A stretch of DNA of 64,000 bases from a bacterium (lineage in GTDB: Bacteria; RBG-13-66-14): positions 4,901-68,900 of the forward strand of contig DATKYS010000132.1 in the NCBI GenBank assembly GCA_035528375.1. Reading direction: 5' to 3'. Under the pieces are notes generated by a model. The model was not told the origin of the DNA. It ran no database searches and saw only the letters and a list, made by a program, of their open reading frames with translations. The position numbers were made by a program, and so were the translations under genes. Positions 25,701-34,088 of this stretch are shown piece after piece (within the stretch, counting starts at the first letter, position 1; each line of letters begins with the position of its first letter).

Positions 25701-28481
25701 ACCGATGACGACCTCGTCGTAGATGCCGCCGTCGCCCGTGTTGTTGAAGGTCCAGCCGCGCTCGTCCTCCGAGTAGTTCAACCGCCCGTCCAGTTCGCCG
25801 GGATCGGAGAGGTCGTCGGAGATACCCTCGTGCAGCCCCTCGTCCTCGGTGTCGTAGCCCTCGTAGCCGAAACCCGTGTAATCGCCGTCCGAGTCCTCGT
25901 TGATGAACCCGATGTCGAAGTGCAGCACGCCGCCGTTGATCTCGCCGCGGCGGTAGAGGTAGAACTCCAGGTACTTGAGGTTTTTCTCCTCGAGGTCCAG
26001 GCCGTTGGGGGAGATTATCCGGCAAACGGAGTCCCACTGCCCCGCCTCCTGGGGCAACGGCCGCGATTCGTCGGCGCCGAAAACCATGACGCGCACGACG
26101 TCCTCGTTCCACTCGTCGTTTATCTGGCTGCGGATCCACTCCTCATCCCCCACCTTCATGAGCCTCCGGTAGGCCTGGTCGTAGGCGCCGTCCTGGGTTA
26201 CCGGCGGTGAGCTCGGGCCCCACTCGTCGCCGTCGGCGGGGAAGGAGATGGACTGGTGCGCGCTCTCCATGTCGTCCACGTGAGCCCGACCCGCCCGGTT
26301 CGGGTCGTAGAAGCTGTAGGCCCATTCGCCCTCGAGGGTGATGTTCGATTCCTCCTTCGATTCGACGAAGGGCAGGAGGTTGATGAAGTCGGTCATGAAT
26401 TGGTTCCGCACGTTCAGGCTGGCGTCGGCGTCCATCACCTGATGGGAGCTGGGGATGGCCCGCAGCTCGGGAATCTCCAGCTTGTCCACCGGTAAGTCGG
26501 TCCACTCGCCGATGTAGGTCCCCCCCAGCGACAGCACGTCGCCGAGGTTGAACTCCAGCCGGCCGCCGGCCAGCGTCTTGCCGGCCTCGCCGAAGAGCGG
26601 CTTGTACTCATATTTTATATTCAGGTCGGCGTCCGAGGAGTCGGCGCCGGGGACCAGGAATTCGATGTACCCGGAGTCGTAATCTATGATGTAGTCCACG
26701 TCGCGGACCAGGCGCCGGCCGTTCAGCGTCACCTCCTCGGAGCCGGGGATGATGTTGGGCTTGAGGAAGCGGACGGCCGAGGCGCTGTGGTACTCCACGT
26801 GGATGTCGTAACGGTGGTTGCGCCGGGAGTAGCTCTCGTCGTAGGCGTCCTCGTCGGTGCCCTCCTCACCCTCCTTCTGGAAGGGGTAGCGTTTGGGGAA
26901 GATCAAGAGGCCGTTGGCAAAGTCTATGTAGTTGATGTTGACCCGGTCGTCGGAGCCGTCGGCGGCGCGGGTGAGCCCGAAGACGCGTAACAGCGGTTCC
27001 GAGGTGTTGCCGTCCCCGTCGAAGTCGTCGGCGTCGTTGGCCCGGTCCTGGAGGTCGAAAATCTCCAGGATGAAGTCGGAGTCGTTCTGCAGCCCGGAAG
27101 CCCCCAGGTAGTAGATGTTGTGGTACATGTACCCGGTCAAAAGCGGGTTGATGATCCCGCTCTTGACGAGCTTGGGGTTCGCCGTCGCACCTCCACCGTA
27201 GCCCACCGAGTAGATGACGCCGGTGGGGCTGGAGGGGCTGGCCACCTTGTACTTGATCGCCACGTAATCGGTGGTGCTGATGCTGGTGGAGAAGGTGACC
27301 CTGCCGGTCGCCTTGTTGACGTAGAAATCCTGCACGTTCTCCAACCGGCGCCAGAAGTTGGAACTGATGGGATCATCGCCTGTCGGGATGGGCGGGTCGG
27401 TGGGGTTGCCCCCCTCGCCGTCCGAGTAAATTTGGGCGTCGAGCGAGTAGTAGGTGTAGGTGGGGTCGCGCTGCTGGCCGTAGGAATAAACGTAGATCTC
27501 GATGAGGGCGCTGCCGTCAATGGGGGATTCGGCTATCTGCAACTGCGGTCCGAAGTGGGCCGGGTTGGTGTCCACCCGGTAGTAGATCCGCTCCGAGTAG
27601 CTCGTGTCCCGGATGTCCTCCCGCTGAAGCTGGCCGGTGCCGGTGAACTCCTCCTCCTCGGTGATGCCTTTCTCCCGGGAGCCGATCAGGGTGAAGGTGA
27701 ACCACTCGCCCAGCCCGCCGATGACCTTGGCCCCGAAGAGGCTCTTCGCCGAGTAGCTGACGAACCGCGTCCCGGGGATGGAGAGGTTGACATCGCCCAG
27801 CTCGGCCCGGCGTATGAGCTCGTCCTCCCGGCCGGTGTAGATGAGGGACAGCTTGTTCCGCGAGTCGTTCTCCCGGGTGTCGTCGTAGTCCACGTTGACG
27901 GTAACCCGCTCGGCGATGGTCCCCTCGACCCGGATCTGGGTCTCCTGGTCCATGTTGAAATCACCCTGGGTACCCACCAGGAGTGGGTCGGGGGGATTTA
28001 CGTAGGTTTTGGACGTGTAGCCGAGGACGAAGAGCTTGCGGCCGGTGATTTTCAGGGTGGTGGCGAGCCAGTCTATGGAGATGTCGCCGATGAGCCCCTC
28101 GTCGGCCTCGCGGGCGTAGGTCCGCTCGCGGAACCGGAGATTCGCCACCCGCTCGGACCACTCGTCGAGGTTGAAGGGGTAGGGGTAGGGATCACCGAAG
28201 GCGTCGTAGGTGCGGTTGTAGCTCCAGAGCCGTTCCCCGAGCTCCTCGGCGGTGGGAGGTGCGTAGGCGAAGGGCTCGAGGACGAGCTCCTCGTAGAAGC
28301 CGGGGGTTCTCGGGTTCTCGAGCTCGGGGGTGAAGAACGCCTCGTAGGGGTGGCGTTTGGGCGGGTTGATCCGGTAGTAGAACCTCTCGATCCGGTAGCC
28401 GTCGTCGGGTCTCGCCCGGAGTGTGCCGACGACGAGGAGGACGGCGAGGAAGGCCAGGATTACCGGGACGACAGGGCGCAA
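22800..28481 (-). CDS. SprA-family giant outer-membrane protein (T9SS translocon-like)
   Basis: 1,893 residues from TTG 28481, with CGGGAG 7 bases upstream. Signal peptide 1-23 (VILAFLAVLLVVGTLRA). Residues about 120-310 carry the SprA N-terminal pattern: IDWLATTLKITGRKL, GDFNMDQETQIRVEGTIAERVTVNVDYDDTRE, KLSLIYTGREDELIRRAELGDVNLSIPG, and KSLFGAKVIGGLGEWFTFTLIGSREKG. Around 1100-1165 is an EF-hand/TSP3-like Asp-rich run (DTNHNGILDPGED). The C-terminal half alternates strands (LNYTLRRSSTYDE) and ends ...VKLALELKF with the barrel-end aromatic. SprA forms the 36-strand conducting pore of T9SS; family members are usually about 2,400 residues. Single-gene transcript. Confidence 0.85.
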   Translation of the reverse strand: MRPVVPVILAFLAVLLVVGTLRARPDDGYRIERFYYRINPPKRHPYEAFFTPELENPRTPGFYEELVLEPFAYAPPTAEELGERLWSYNRTYDAFGDPYPYPFNLDEWSERVANLRFRERTYAREADEGLIGDISIDWLATTLKITGRKLFVLGYTSKTYVNPPDPLLVGTQGDFNMDQETQIRVEGTIAERVTVNVDYDDTRENDSRNKLSLIYTGREDELIRRAELGDVNLSIPGTRFVSYSAKSLFGAKVIGGLGEWFTFTLIGSREKGITEEEEFTGTGQLQREDIRDTSYSERIYYRVDTNPAHFGPQLQIAESPIDGSALIEIYVYSYGQQRDPTYTYYSLDAQIYSDGEGGNPTDPPIPTGDDPISSNFWRRLENVQDFYVNKATGRVTFSTSISTTDYVAIKYKVASPSSPTGVIYSVGYGGGATANPKLVKSGIINPLLTGYMYHNIYYLGASGLQNDSDFILEIFDLQDRANDADDFDGDGNTSEPLLRVFGLTRAADGSDDRVNINYIDFANGLLIFPKRYPFQKEGEEGTDEDAYDESYSRRNHRYDIHVEYHSASAVRFLKPNIIPGSEEVTLNGRRLVRDVDYIIDYDSGYIEFLVPGADSSDADLNIKYEYKPLFGEAGKTLAGGRLEFNLGDVLSLGGTYIGEWTDLPVDKLEIPELRAIPSSHQVMDADASLNVRNQFMTDFINLLPFVESKEESNITLEGEWAYSFYDPNRAGRAHVDDMESAHQSISFPADGDEWGPSSPPVTQDGAYDQAYRRLMKVGDEEWIRSQINDEWNEDVVRVMVFGADESRPLPQEAGQWDSVCRIISPNGLDLEEKNLKYLEFYLYRRGEINGGVLHFDIGFINEDSDGDYTGFGYEGYDTEDEGLHEGISDDLSDPGELDGRLNYSEDERGWTFNNTGDGGIYDEVVIGRNNSLLNTEDLDFNLTLDTTEQHFGYALPLADIPEEYLGRDLGNGWLAIRIPLETDETRPGDYMPPLSKLIKAMRIWIESENTGDFVGGEDTAVLVYNLRLTGVRWEAPVTEPENPRNHFAVGTVNSEDNQDYEPLEQREDTQGFLIREQALDLAYNLVRWNDWGYDGRFGRGSFQPNPRFRDTGEPDNGEGDGILNTEDTNHNGILDPGEDVGWSGYDPEATGAGNGVLDTEDVIRGYTVQEFLESRDFTTHDRLTVSINNRNLDRSGEDLFFIRFGTDENNYYEAAMPLAAPGWNKLEVDFTELIALRQEYEALDPEVRPETYTRNNLTVAGSPQLVRTYEVTCGVGTTSPMSGAFQPGGGLGRVWVNNIDLENPVVREGLAQRGRLSLKFGDVLTVEGSYQKVDGDFQSIGLRRTGVTAEDLDGAATLALGAFMPDDWRVNIPLTGSMTHSTVYVENIADYEGSVEDLGKTVSDTAKANLAFSKTGWPTLGFSYTDYRGLNETARRNDHDESASASFDYSLISELFFVPTKINARYLYKKDSTDYDEETGRVDTITGKEEVTTSVTWQFIRGLSFSPSFSISDTRDLLHSEPVSHTQNSGLMLSFSRFRLAQPSLDFGTTYSELFNPPSDYASETYDVSVSNNFSASLPLSLGTLIEKWFGSWTTNLNYTLRRSSTYDEVTQKPPPEYVWGWDHIWHEAGEPTYSGRGYSYLVSNRFRPLEFFRGFDDPELASYDVLLGEIKYSFSTDLSEAYGSSSRTWTEVWPAAELTITGHKYFPIFASLLQQSTVKLSYQKQTTKWIGVSLSRTYTPSISWRAAWSDDLSTMLSYTEASTITDESGSAYGIGDTHRVTNTYNPGASLTYVMELPGSFRIPFLGENVPLRNELQLTASYSLTIVENSVSGGSQTPPDDTNRHTASLTGGYYLTTNIHANLTLTYEDFTNKTSVGYDYSSFDVKLALELKF

Positions 28482-28632
28482 CGGATAACTCCCGGGCGGG
28501 GCTTCGGGGATTGAAAACGGCGGAATACGTTAATCTCAAACAGGATACGACGTTCTTTGATTCCCGGTTCCCCTCTCGGGACGGTATAAAGAGACCCTCC
28601 GCGGCGCGGGTCGCACACTCCGGAGGGGTCGC

Positions 28633-30813
28633 CTACTCGGCCTGGATTAAAGAGAGGTCGCCCACACGGCCGAAAACGCCCACCAGCTCGTTCAATAGTG
28701 CCAGGCGGTTGTCGCGGAGCTCCTCGGAGTCGGTGAAAACCGTCACCTCGTCGAAGAAGCGGTCTATTGCCTCGCGGAAGCCGGCGATTTTCCCCAGAGC
28801 GGCGTCGAAGTCTCCCCGCCGGACTGCGGCGGCCACCCCCTCCCCGTCGCGGGCGAGCAGCTTCGCCAGCCTGCGTTCCTCGTCCTGCTCCAGCCTGGCC
28901 GCATCGAAGGGCTTAAACTCGGTGAGGTCGAATTCCCTGGCTGCCTGGCGGAGGATGTTGCAGGCCCGTTTGTAGCCGGTCGCCACGTCGGCGAACTCGG
29001 TACTCCCCTTGGCCCGGGCGAGGGAGTGGGCCGAGCGCCAGGCGGACCAGGGGCGGGTCGGGTAGGCCCCCAGCGCCGCCCGAACGGCATCGGTCGGCAG
29101 ACCCAGCTCTCCGAGCAGGCGGAGGGCGCGTTCGGCGAGGAAGGCCACCAGCTTCCCGTACACCTCGCCCTCGTCGAAAGCCCTCTTGGTCGTTCCGCTG
29201 AAATTCGAGACCGCAATCCGCAGGAGCGGTTCCAGGTCGAGCCGCGCGTGGTCGAATCCCGTGGGCTCGTGTCCCTCCACCCCGGCGGCGATGCCGATGA
29301 TCCCCCGCGCGGCGCGGCGCAGCCCGTAGGGGTCCCTCGATCCGGTGGGGGAAAGACCGATGGCGAAGCACCCCGCCAGGGTGTCCAACCGGTCCAACAG
29401 CGCCAGGAGGCATCCCGCCGCCGTTTGCGGCAGCTCCTCCGCCCGGCCCGAAAATCTTTTCGGGAGGTACTGCTCACAGACGGCTCGCCAGACCGGCTCG
29501 GGCTCCTTCTGCGTCCGCGCCAGCTCGCCGCCGATCAGCCCCTGCAGGCCGGTGAACTCGACGACGAGACGGGTGAGCAAGTCCTGCTTGGCCAGGGAGG
29601 CCGCCCGCTCGAGGTGTCCCGCCACGGCCGGGTCGGCGCCGCAAAACCCCTCCGCGTTGACCGACTGCACGAGGGTGAGGAGGCGGTTCCTCTTGTCGGA
29701 ATAACTTCCCAGACCGCGGATGAACTGGAGGTCGGCGAGCTCCTCGGTCAACGAAACCAGGGACCGCTTGCGGTCCTGATCCCAGAAGAAGGCGGCGTCG
29801 GTGAGCCGCGCCCGCAGGACGCGCTCGTGACCGGCGACGACGCCCCCGACGTTCCTGTCCCCACCGTCCCGCACGACGATGAAACGCGGCAGGAGCGCAC
29901 CTGTTGCGTCGCGCACCTCGAAGTACTTCTGATACTCCTTCAGGACGCTGGAGACCACCACCTCGGGCAATTCCAGGAACCGCTCCTCGAACCCGCCCTC
30001 CAGACAGGTCGGATGCTCCACCCCATTGGTGACGTCGAGGAGCAGCTCTTCGTCAAAAATTACGTTGCCGTGCGCGGAGAGCAGTTCTTCCAGACGCTTT
30101 TTGAGATACGAATACCGTTCTCCCGGCGACTGGACGCCCCCCTCGTCGTCCACGGTGGTGCCGTCGGGGATGAGGTCGTGTTCCCGGCAGGCGCGGACGT
30201 AGGTGTCCAGGGAGGCGTCGGGCAGCTCGAACTCGACGTCCGCCAGGAAACGGTGCCCCCTAGAGTGGCGCCCGGCCTTGATCTCGCCTATTTCCAGCGG
30301 CACCACCGCGTCGTCGGCCAGGGCCACGAGCCAGCGGATGGGCCGCAGGAACCTCACCTCGCCGGCGCCCCAACGCATGGCCTTGGGCAGCGGCAGCTCG
30401 GTGACGAGGGCCTCCGAGATGCCGGGGAGCAGGTCCACCGTGGATGCTCCGCCCGTTTTTATCTCCACCTGCACCCGTTCCCCCTTGGGCGTCTGGGCTA
30501 TCCCAAGGTCGGCCTCGGTGAGGCCGAATTTCGCGGCGAAGCTGATGGCGGCCGCGGTGGGATTGCCCTCGCCGTCGTAAGCCACGTGGATGGGAGGGCC
30601 GAGCTTGAGGTCGGTCCTCTCCGGCTGCCGGTCCGCGAGCCCGGAGGCGTGGACCGCCAGCCGCCGCGGGGTGCCGAGGGCCGTTATCGAGACGAAGCCC
30701 AGGTCATTCTGGGTCAACTTTTCGCGCAGAAGGGCCGCGAGGTCGCCCAGGGCCGGGGTGAGGAAGCGGCTCGGCAGGTCCTCGACGCCGATTTCCAGAA
30801 GGAAGTCCATCAC
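28633..30813 (-). CDS. glyS: Glycyl-tRNA synthetase beta subunit
   Basis: 726 residues, typical length. Starts MDFLLEIGVEDLPSRFLTPAL (family hallmark E-I-G-x-E-x-L-P) and contains LGPPIHVAYDGEGNPTAAAISFAAKFGL, AMRWGAGEVRFLRPIRWLVAL, HSRGHRFL, FIVVRDGGDRNVGGVVAGHERVLRARLTDAAFFWDQDRK and the HD-like GSRDPYGLRRAARGI. The C-terminal helical region ends the protein. The beta subunit binds tRNA-Gly in the alpha2beta2 enzyme. Start overlaps the glyQ stop in ATGA. No T-box leader seen before the operon. Confidence 0.97.
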   Translation of the reverse strand: MMDFLLEIGVEDLPSRFLTPALGDLAALLREKLTQNDLGFVSITALGTPRRLAVHASGLADRQPERTDLKLGPPIHVAYDGEGNPTAAAISFAAKFGLTEADLGIAQTPKGERVQVEIKTGGASTVDLLPGISEALVTELPLPKAMRWGAGEVRFLRPIRWLVALADDAVVPLEIGEIKAGRHSRGHRFLADVEFELPDASLDTYVRACREHDLIPDGTTVDDEGGVQSPGERYSYLKKRLEELLSAHGNVIFDEELLLDVTNGVEHPTCLEGGFEERFLELPEVVVSSVLKEYQKYFEVRDATGALLPRFIVVRDGGDRNVGGVVAGHERVLRARLTDAAFFWDQDRKRSLVSLTEELADLQFIRGLGSYSDKRNRLLTLVQSVNAEGFCGADPAVAGHLERAASLAKQDLLTRLVVEFTGLQGLIGGELARTQKEPEPVWRAVCEQYLPKRFSGRAEELPQTAAGCLLALLDRLDTLAGCFAIGLSPTGSRDPYGLRRAARGIIGIAAGVEGHEPTGFDHARLDLEPLLRIAVSNFSGTTKRAFDEGEVYGKLVAFLAERALRLLGELGLPTDAVRAALGAYPTRPWSAWRSAHSLARAKGSTEFADVATGYKRACNILRQAAREFDLTEFKPFDAARLEQDEERRLAKLLARDGEGVAAAVRRGDFDAALGKIAGFREAIDRFFDEVTVFTDSEELRDNRLALLNELVGVFGRVGDLSLIQAE

Positions 30814-31709
30814 GCAACCACCGCCCCGGAACCGAGAATCCAGTCCGGCCTCTTTTCGATTCGTTCGAGGTAGAGGGCGGCGAGAGCGGAGGTAATCTTG
30901 CGCAGCCGGCCCAGGTAACGCGCCCTCTCGGCCACGCCCACCGCCCCCCGGGCGTCCAGGACGTTGAACAGGTGGGCGGCGTAGCTGACGAGATCGTAGG
31001 CGGGATAGATGAGCGGCTCTTCCGCCTGGAGAAGTTTCTCTATCTCCGCCTCGAGCTCGTCGAACTGCCTCGTGTAAAGCTCCACGTCGGCCGTTTCGTA
31101 GGAGTAGCGGCTGTTCTCGTACTCGGACATCTGCTGGACCCGCCGGTAGCTCACGTCGGGCGACCAGAGGAGCTCGAAGCCGTCATCCACGCCGGCGATG
31201 TGCATCAACAGACGTTCAAGGCCGTAGGTCAACTCGACGGTGACCGGTTTGAGCAGGGCGCCGCCCATCTGCTGGAAGTAGGTGAACTGGGTTATCTCCA
31301 TCCCGTCCAGGAGCACCTGCCAGCCGGTGCCCCAGGCGCCCAGGGAGGGGGATTCCCAGTTGTCCTCGTCGAACTTCACGTCATGGTCCAGCGGCTCGAT
31401 GCCCACCGCCCGGAGCGAGTCCAGGTAGACGTTCTGGATGTCGGCCGGCGAGGGCTTGAGGATGACCTGGAGCTGGAAGTGCTTGTAGAAGCGGTGTGGG
31501 TTCTCGCCGTAGCGGCCGTCGTCGGGCCGGCGCGAGGGCTCCACGTAGGCGGTACGCCACGGCTGCGGCCCCAGGACGCCGAAGAAGGTCAGCGGGTTGG
31601 CGGTCCCCGCCCCCGTGGGCATGTCGTAGCCGTGGCCTATAAGGCAGCCTTGGTCCGCCCAGAAGCGGTAGAAACGGAGGGTGAGCTCTTGAAGTGTCAG
31701 AATATTCAT
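30810..31709 (-). CDS. glyQ: Glycyl-tRNA synthetase alpha subunit
   Basis: 299 residues. LTLQELTLRFYRFWADQGCLIGHGYDMPTGAGTANPLTFFGVLGPQPWRTAYVEPSRRPDDGRYGENPHRFYKHFQLQVILKPSP is the catalytic class II core of the bacterial alpha subunit, followed by SLGAWGTGWQVLLDGMEITQFTYFQQ and TYGLERLLMHI. First gene of glyQS, transcribed toward glyS with a 4-base overlap. Catalyses glycine activation. Confidence 0.97.
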   Translation of the reverse strand: MNILTLQELTLRFYRFWADQGCLIGHGYDMPTGAGTANPLTFFGVLGPQPWRTAYVEPSRRPDDGRYGENPHRFYKHFQLQVILKPSPADIQNVYLDSLRAVGIEPLDHDVKFDEDNWESPSLGAWGTGWQVLLDGMEITQFTYFQQMGGALLKPVTVELTYGLERLLMHIAGVDDGFELLWSPDVSYRRVQQMSEYENSRYSYETADVELYTRQFDELEAEIEKLLQAEEPLIYPAYDLVSYAAHLFNVLDARGAVGVAERARYLGRLRKITSALAALYLERIEKRPDWILGSGAVVA

Positions 31710-31889
31710 GTTCTATATAGTGTCATCAAAAATAAGGACTCGACTCCGGTTCGCAACCCGGTGAAAACCCGCGCAAAGCGAGATTTTAGGCCTTCCCGGC
31801 TGTCGTGTCAACCTGCGGCGCCGGTTCGGGGGTGCGGTTTGCGTCCGTGCACACCGCCGTTTTTACGGCTTCGCCACCGCACTTGCCCC

Positions 31890-31918
31890 TTGACCATACC
31901 GGGGATTCCCCGTATACT
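31890..31918 (+). promoter_or_regulatory. Sigma-70-type promoter of the M42 peptidase cluster
   Basis: TTGACC (31890-31895), 17-base spacer, TATACT (31913-31918). Expected start near 31925, about 30 bases before the TTG at 31955. Confidence 0.75.
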
Positions 31919-31954
31919 GTGCCCTCGAAGGAACCGACCCAAAGGGGAGCCCGC

Positions 31955-33004
31955 TTGGAAGAGATCCTCAAAAAGCTCACCGGAACCATCGGGCTCACCG
32001 GGATGGAGGAATCGGCCGCCCAGGTCGTCCGCGATCTCTGGGAGCCGTACACCGACGAGCTGCGCACGGACCGGATGGGGAGCGTCATCGGGTTCAAGCG
32101 GGGAGACGGACCCAAGGCTGAAAGGCTCCGCCTGGCCGTTCTGGCCCACCTAGACCAGATAGGCCTCGTGGTGCACAAGATCGAGCCGGGCGGCTACCTG
32201 CGCCTGCACCGGGTCGGCGGGGTGGACCGGCGCATCCTGCCGGGTCAGCTCCTCACCGTGTGCGGCTCCGAGCCGGTGAAGGGCGTCGTCGGCTCGGTCC
32301 CCCCCCACCTGCAGCAGGCCGGCGAGAAGAATAAGGTCACCTCCTGGAACGACCTCTACCTGGATACCGGGCTCCCGGAGCGCGAGGTGCGGAAACGAGT
32401 CCGGGTGGGCGACCCCGTGGGTTACCCCACGTCCTTCGTCGAGCTGCAGAACGACCGTCGGGTGATGGCCGGGGCCGACGACCGCTGTTCCGTGGCCGCC
32501 CTCACCTGGGCGCTCCGGCTCGCCCGGCGCCAGCGGCACAAGCACGACATCTACGCCGTCGCCGAGGTGCAGGAGGAGTGTACCGGAGTCGGCGCCTACG
32601 CGGCGGTTTACGGGATCGAGCCGCACTGTGCGATCGTCGTAGACGTGGACCAGGGGCGCCACGAGGGCGTTCCGGAAAAGGACTCCGTCGAGCTCGGCAA
32701 GGGGCCGTCGGTCAGCTTCGGTCTCAACAACTACCCCGACCTGGTCGAGACGACCCTTAAGGTCGCCGCGGCCCAGAACATCCCCCACCAGAAGTTCTTC
32801 TGGCCCAGCCCCTACGGCACCGACGGGTCCACCGTCGAAACCCTGCACTCCGGCATCCCGACCATCAACCTGGGCATCCCTCTGAGCTACATGCACTCCA
32901 CGGTGGAGATGCTGGACATGGGCGACGTGAAGAACGCCGGCCGGCTGATCCTCGCCATCGCCGACGCCGATGGGCTGCCGGTCATCCCGCCGGTGGACTG
33001 GTAA
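31955..33004 (+). CDS. M42 family aminopeptidase, first of three
   Basis: 349 residues from TTG 31955, after AAAGGGGAG; upstream in-frame ATGs precede the promoter. M42 landmarks: metal His/Asp in VLAHLDQIGLVV (usual AHMDEIG, here AHLDQIG), GADDRCSVAALTWAL, catalytic EE in VQEECTGVGAYAA, metal Asp in AIVVDVDQG and C-terminal ligand His in YMHSTVEM. M42 enzymes form tetrahedral dodecamers that clip N-terminal residues from peptides released by proteases. The sequence is the most diverged of the three (Q for E after the first Asp). Confidence 0.88.
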   Translation: MEEILKKLTGTIGLTGMEESAAQVVRDLWEPYTDELRTDRMGSVIGFKRGDGPKAERLRLAVLAHLDQIGLVVHKIEPGGYLRLHRVGGVDRRILPGQLLTVCGSEPVKGVVGSVPPHLQQAGEKNKVTSWNDLYLDTGLPEREVRKRVRVGDPVGYPTSFVELQNDRRVMAGADDRCSVAALTWALRLARRQRHKHDIYAVAEVQEECTGVGAYAAVYGIEPHCAIVVDVDQGRHEGVPEKDSVELGKGPSVSFGLNNYPDLVETTLKVAAAQNIPHQKFFWPSPYGTDGSTVETLHSGIPTINLGIPLSYMHSTVEMLDMGDVKNAGRLILAIADADGLPVIPPVDW

Positions 33005-33015
33005 AGGATTCATCC

Positions 33016-34065
33016 ATGCTCGACAAGCTCTCCAACGCCTTCGGTACGTCGGGATACGAGAAAGAGGTCCGCGAGCTAATCCTCGGCGAGATCTCCAAGA
33101 AGGTGGACCTGCACCAGGTGGACACCCTGGGCAACCTGATCGTGCGGGTGTCCGGCCGCGCCCGCTATAAGGGGCCGCGCCTCCTGCTTTCGGCCCACAT
33201 GGACGAGGTCGGCTTCGTCGCGAGCGAAATCACCGGCTCCGGCGACCTGAAGTTCCAAAAGATGGGAAGCACCGATGACCGCGTGCTTCTGAGCAAGCGG
33301 GTCGTCGTCCGCCACGAGGATTCCGGGGTACCGGGCGTCATCGGCATGAAGAGCCCGCATCTGCACAAGAAGCGCGAGGAGTTCGAGCAAGTCCTGGACT
33401 ACGACAAGCTGTACGTGGACATCGGCTGCTCGAAGAAGGAGGAGGCGGAGAAGCTCGTCGCCGTGGGGGACGGGATTTACTACGACACCCGATACTTCGA
33501 ACAGGGTGGCCGGGTCTTCGGGAAGTGCTTCGATGATCGGGCCGGCTGTTCCGTCATCGCGGAAGTCGTCAAGGGATCGCCGAAACTGACCGGCGGAACG
33601 CCCTTCTACGCCGCCTTCACCACCCAGGAGGAGATAGGCGTCCGGGGGGCGCGGGTGATAGGGAACGCGGTGAAGCCCGACGTTTACATCGCCGTCGAGG
33701 GTACCGCCGCCGGTGAGGGACCGCCGTCTTGGATCGGCCGCGACGCCTCGCCCTCCACCGAACTGGGACGGGGACCGGCGCTCTCCATCCTCGACCGCTC
33801 CCATATCGCCGACCCCGCCTGGCTCGAGTTCGTCCAAAACATCGCCCGCGAGGAGAACATCCCGTACCAGTTCAAGAGGTTCGTGACGGGGGGCACCGAG
33901 TCCAGCGTCGTGCAGCGGAGCATGGCCGGCGTGCGCGTCGTGACCATCTCGGTCCCGGTCCGCTACATCCATTCCCCGGTGGGCATCCTCGACAAGGGCG
34001 ATTATCGGAACACGAAGCGGCTGGTAGCCGCCGTCATCCGGCGCCTCGAGGAATTCAAGCCCTAG
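33016..34065 (+). CDS. M42 family aminopeptidase, second of three
   Basis: 349 residues, ATG 33016, 11 bases after the previous stop. Canonical motifs: LLLSAHMDEVGFV, GKCFDDRAGCSV, TTQEEIGVRGARV, YIAVEGTAAGE, and VPVRYIHSPVG. Second metal ligand after the EE pair is Glu (AVEG) where many members have Asp. Paralogous to both neighbours, with a PDZ-like beta insert at about 70-170 typical of the TET family. Likely the same transcript. Confidence 0.93.
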   Translation: MLDKLSNAFGTSGYEKEVRELILGEISKKVDLHQVDTLGNLIVRVSGRARYKGPRLLLSAHMDEVGFVASEITGSGDLKFQKMGSTDDRVLLSKRVVVRHEDSGVPGVIGMKSPHLHKKREEFEQVLDYDKLYVDIGCSKKEEAEKLVAVGDGIYYDTRYFEQGGRVFGKCFDDRAGCSVIAEVVKGSPKLTGGTPFYAAFTTQEEIGVRGARVIGNAVKPDVYIAVEGTAAGEGPPSWIGRDASPSTELGRGPALSILDRSHIADPAWLEFVQNIAREENIPYQFKRFVTGGTESSVVQRSMAGVRVVTISVPVRYIHSPVGILDKGDYRNTKRLVAAVIRRLEEFKP

Positions 34066-34088
34066 CCGAAGAGTCCGGAGGACTACCG

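Noticed and set aside
27120-28514. 464-codon plus-strand frame opposite the SprA-like gene
   Set aside because: No domain pattern; composition is that of antisense in a GC-rich gene.
29026-30873. 615-codon plus-strand frame opposite glyS
   Set aside because: glyS is unambiguous on the minus strand; the plus frame is Arg/Gly/Glu-rich without motifs.
31710-31954. T-box or other riboswitch before glyQ or the M42 cluster
   Set aside because: No T-box sequence, antiterminator or other leader structure could be recognised.
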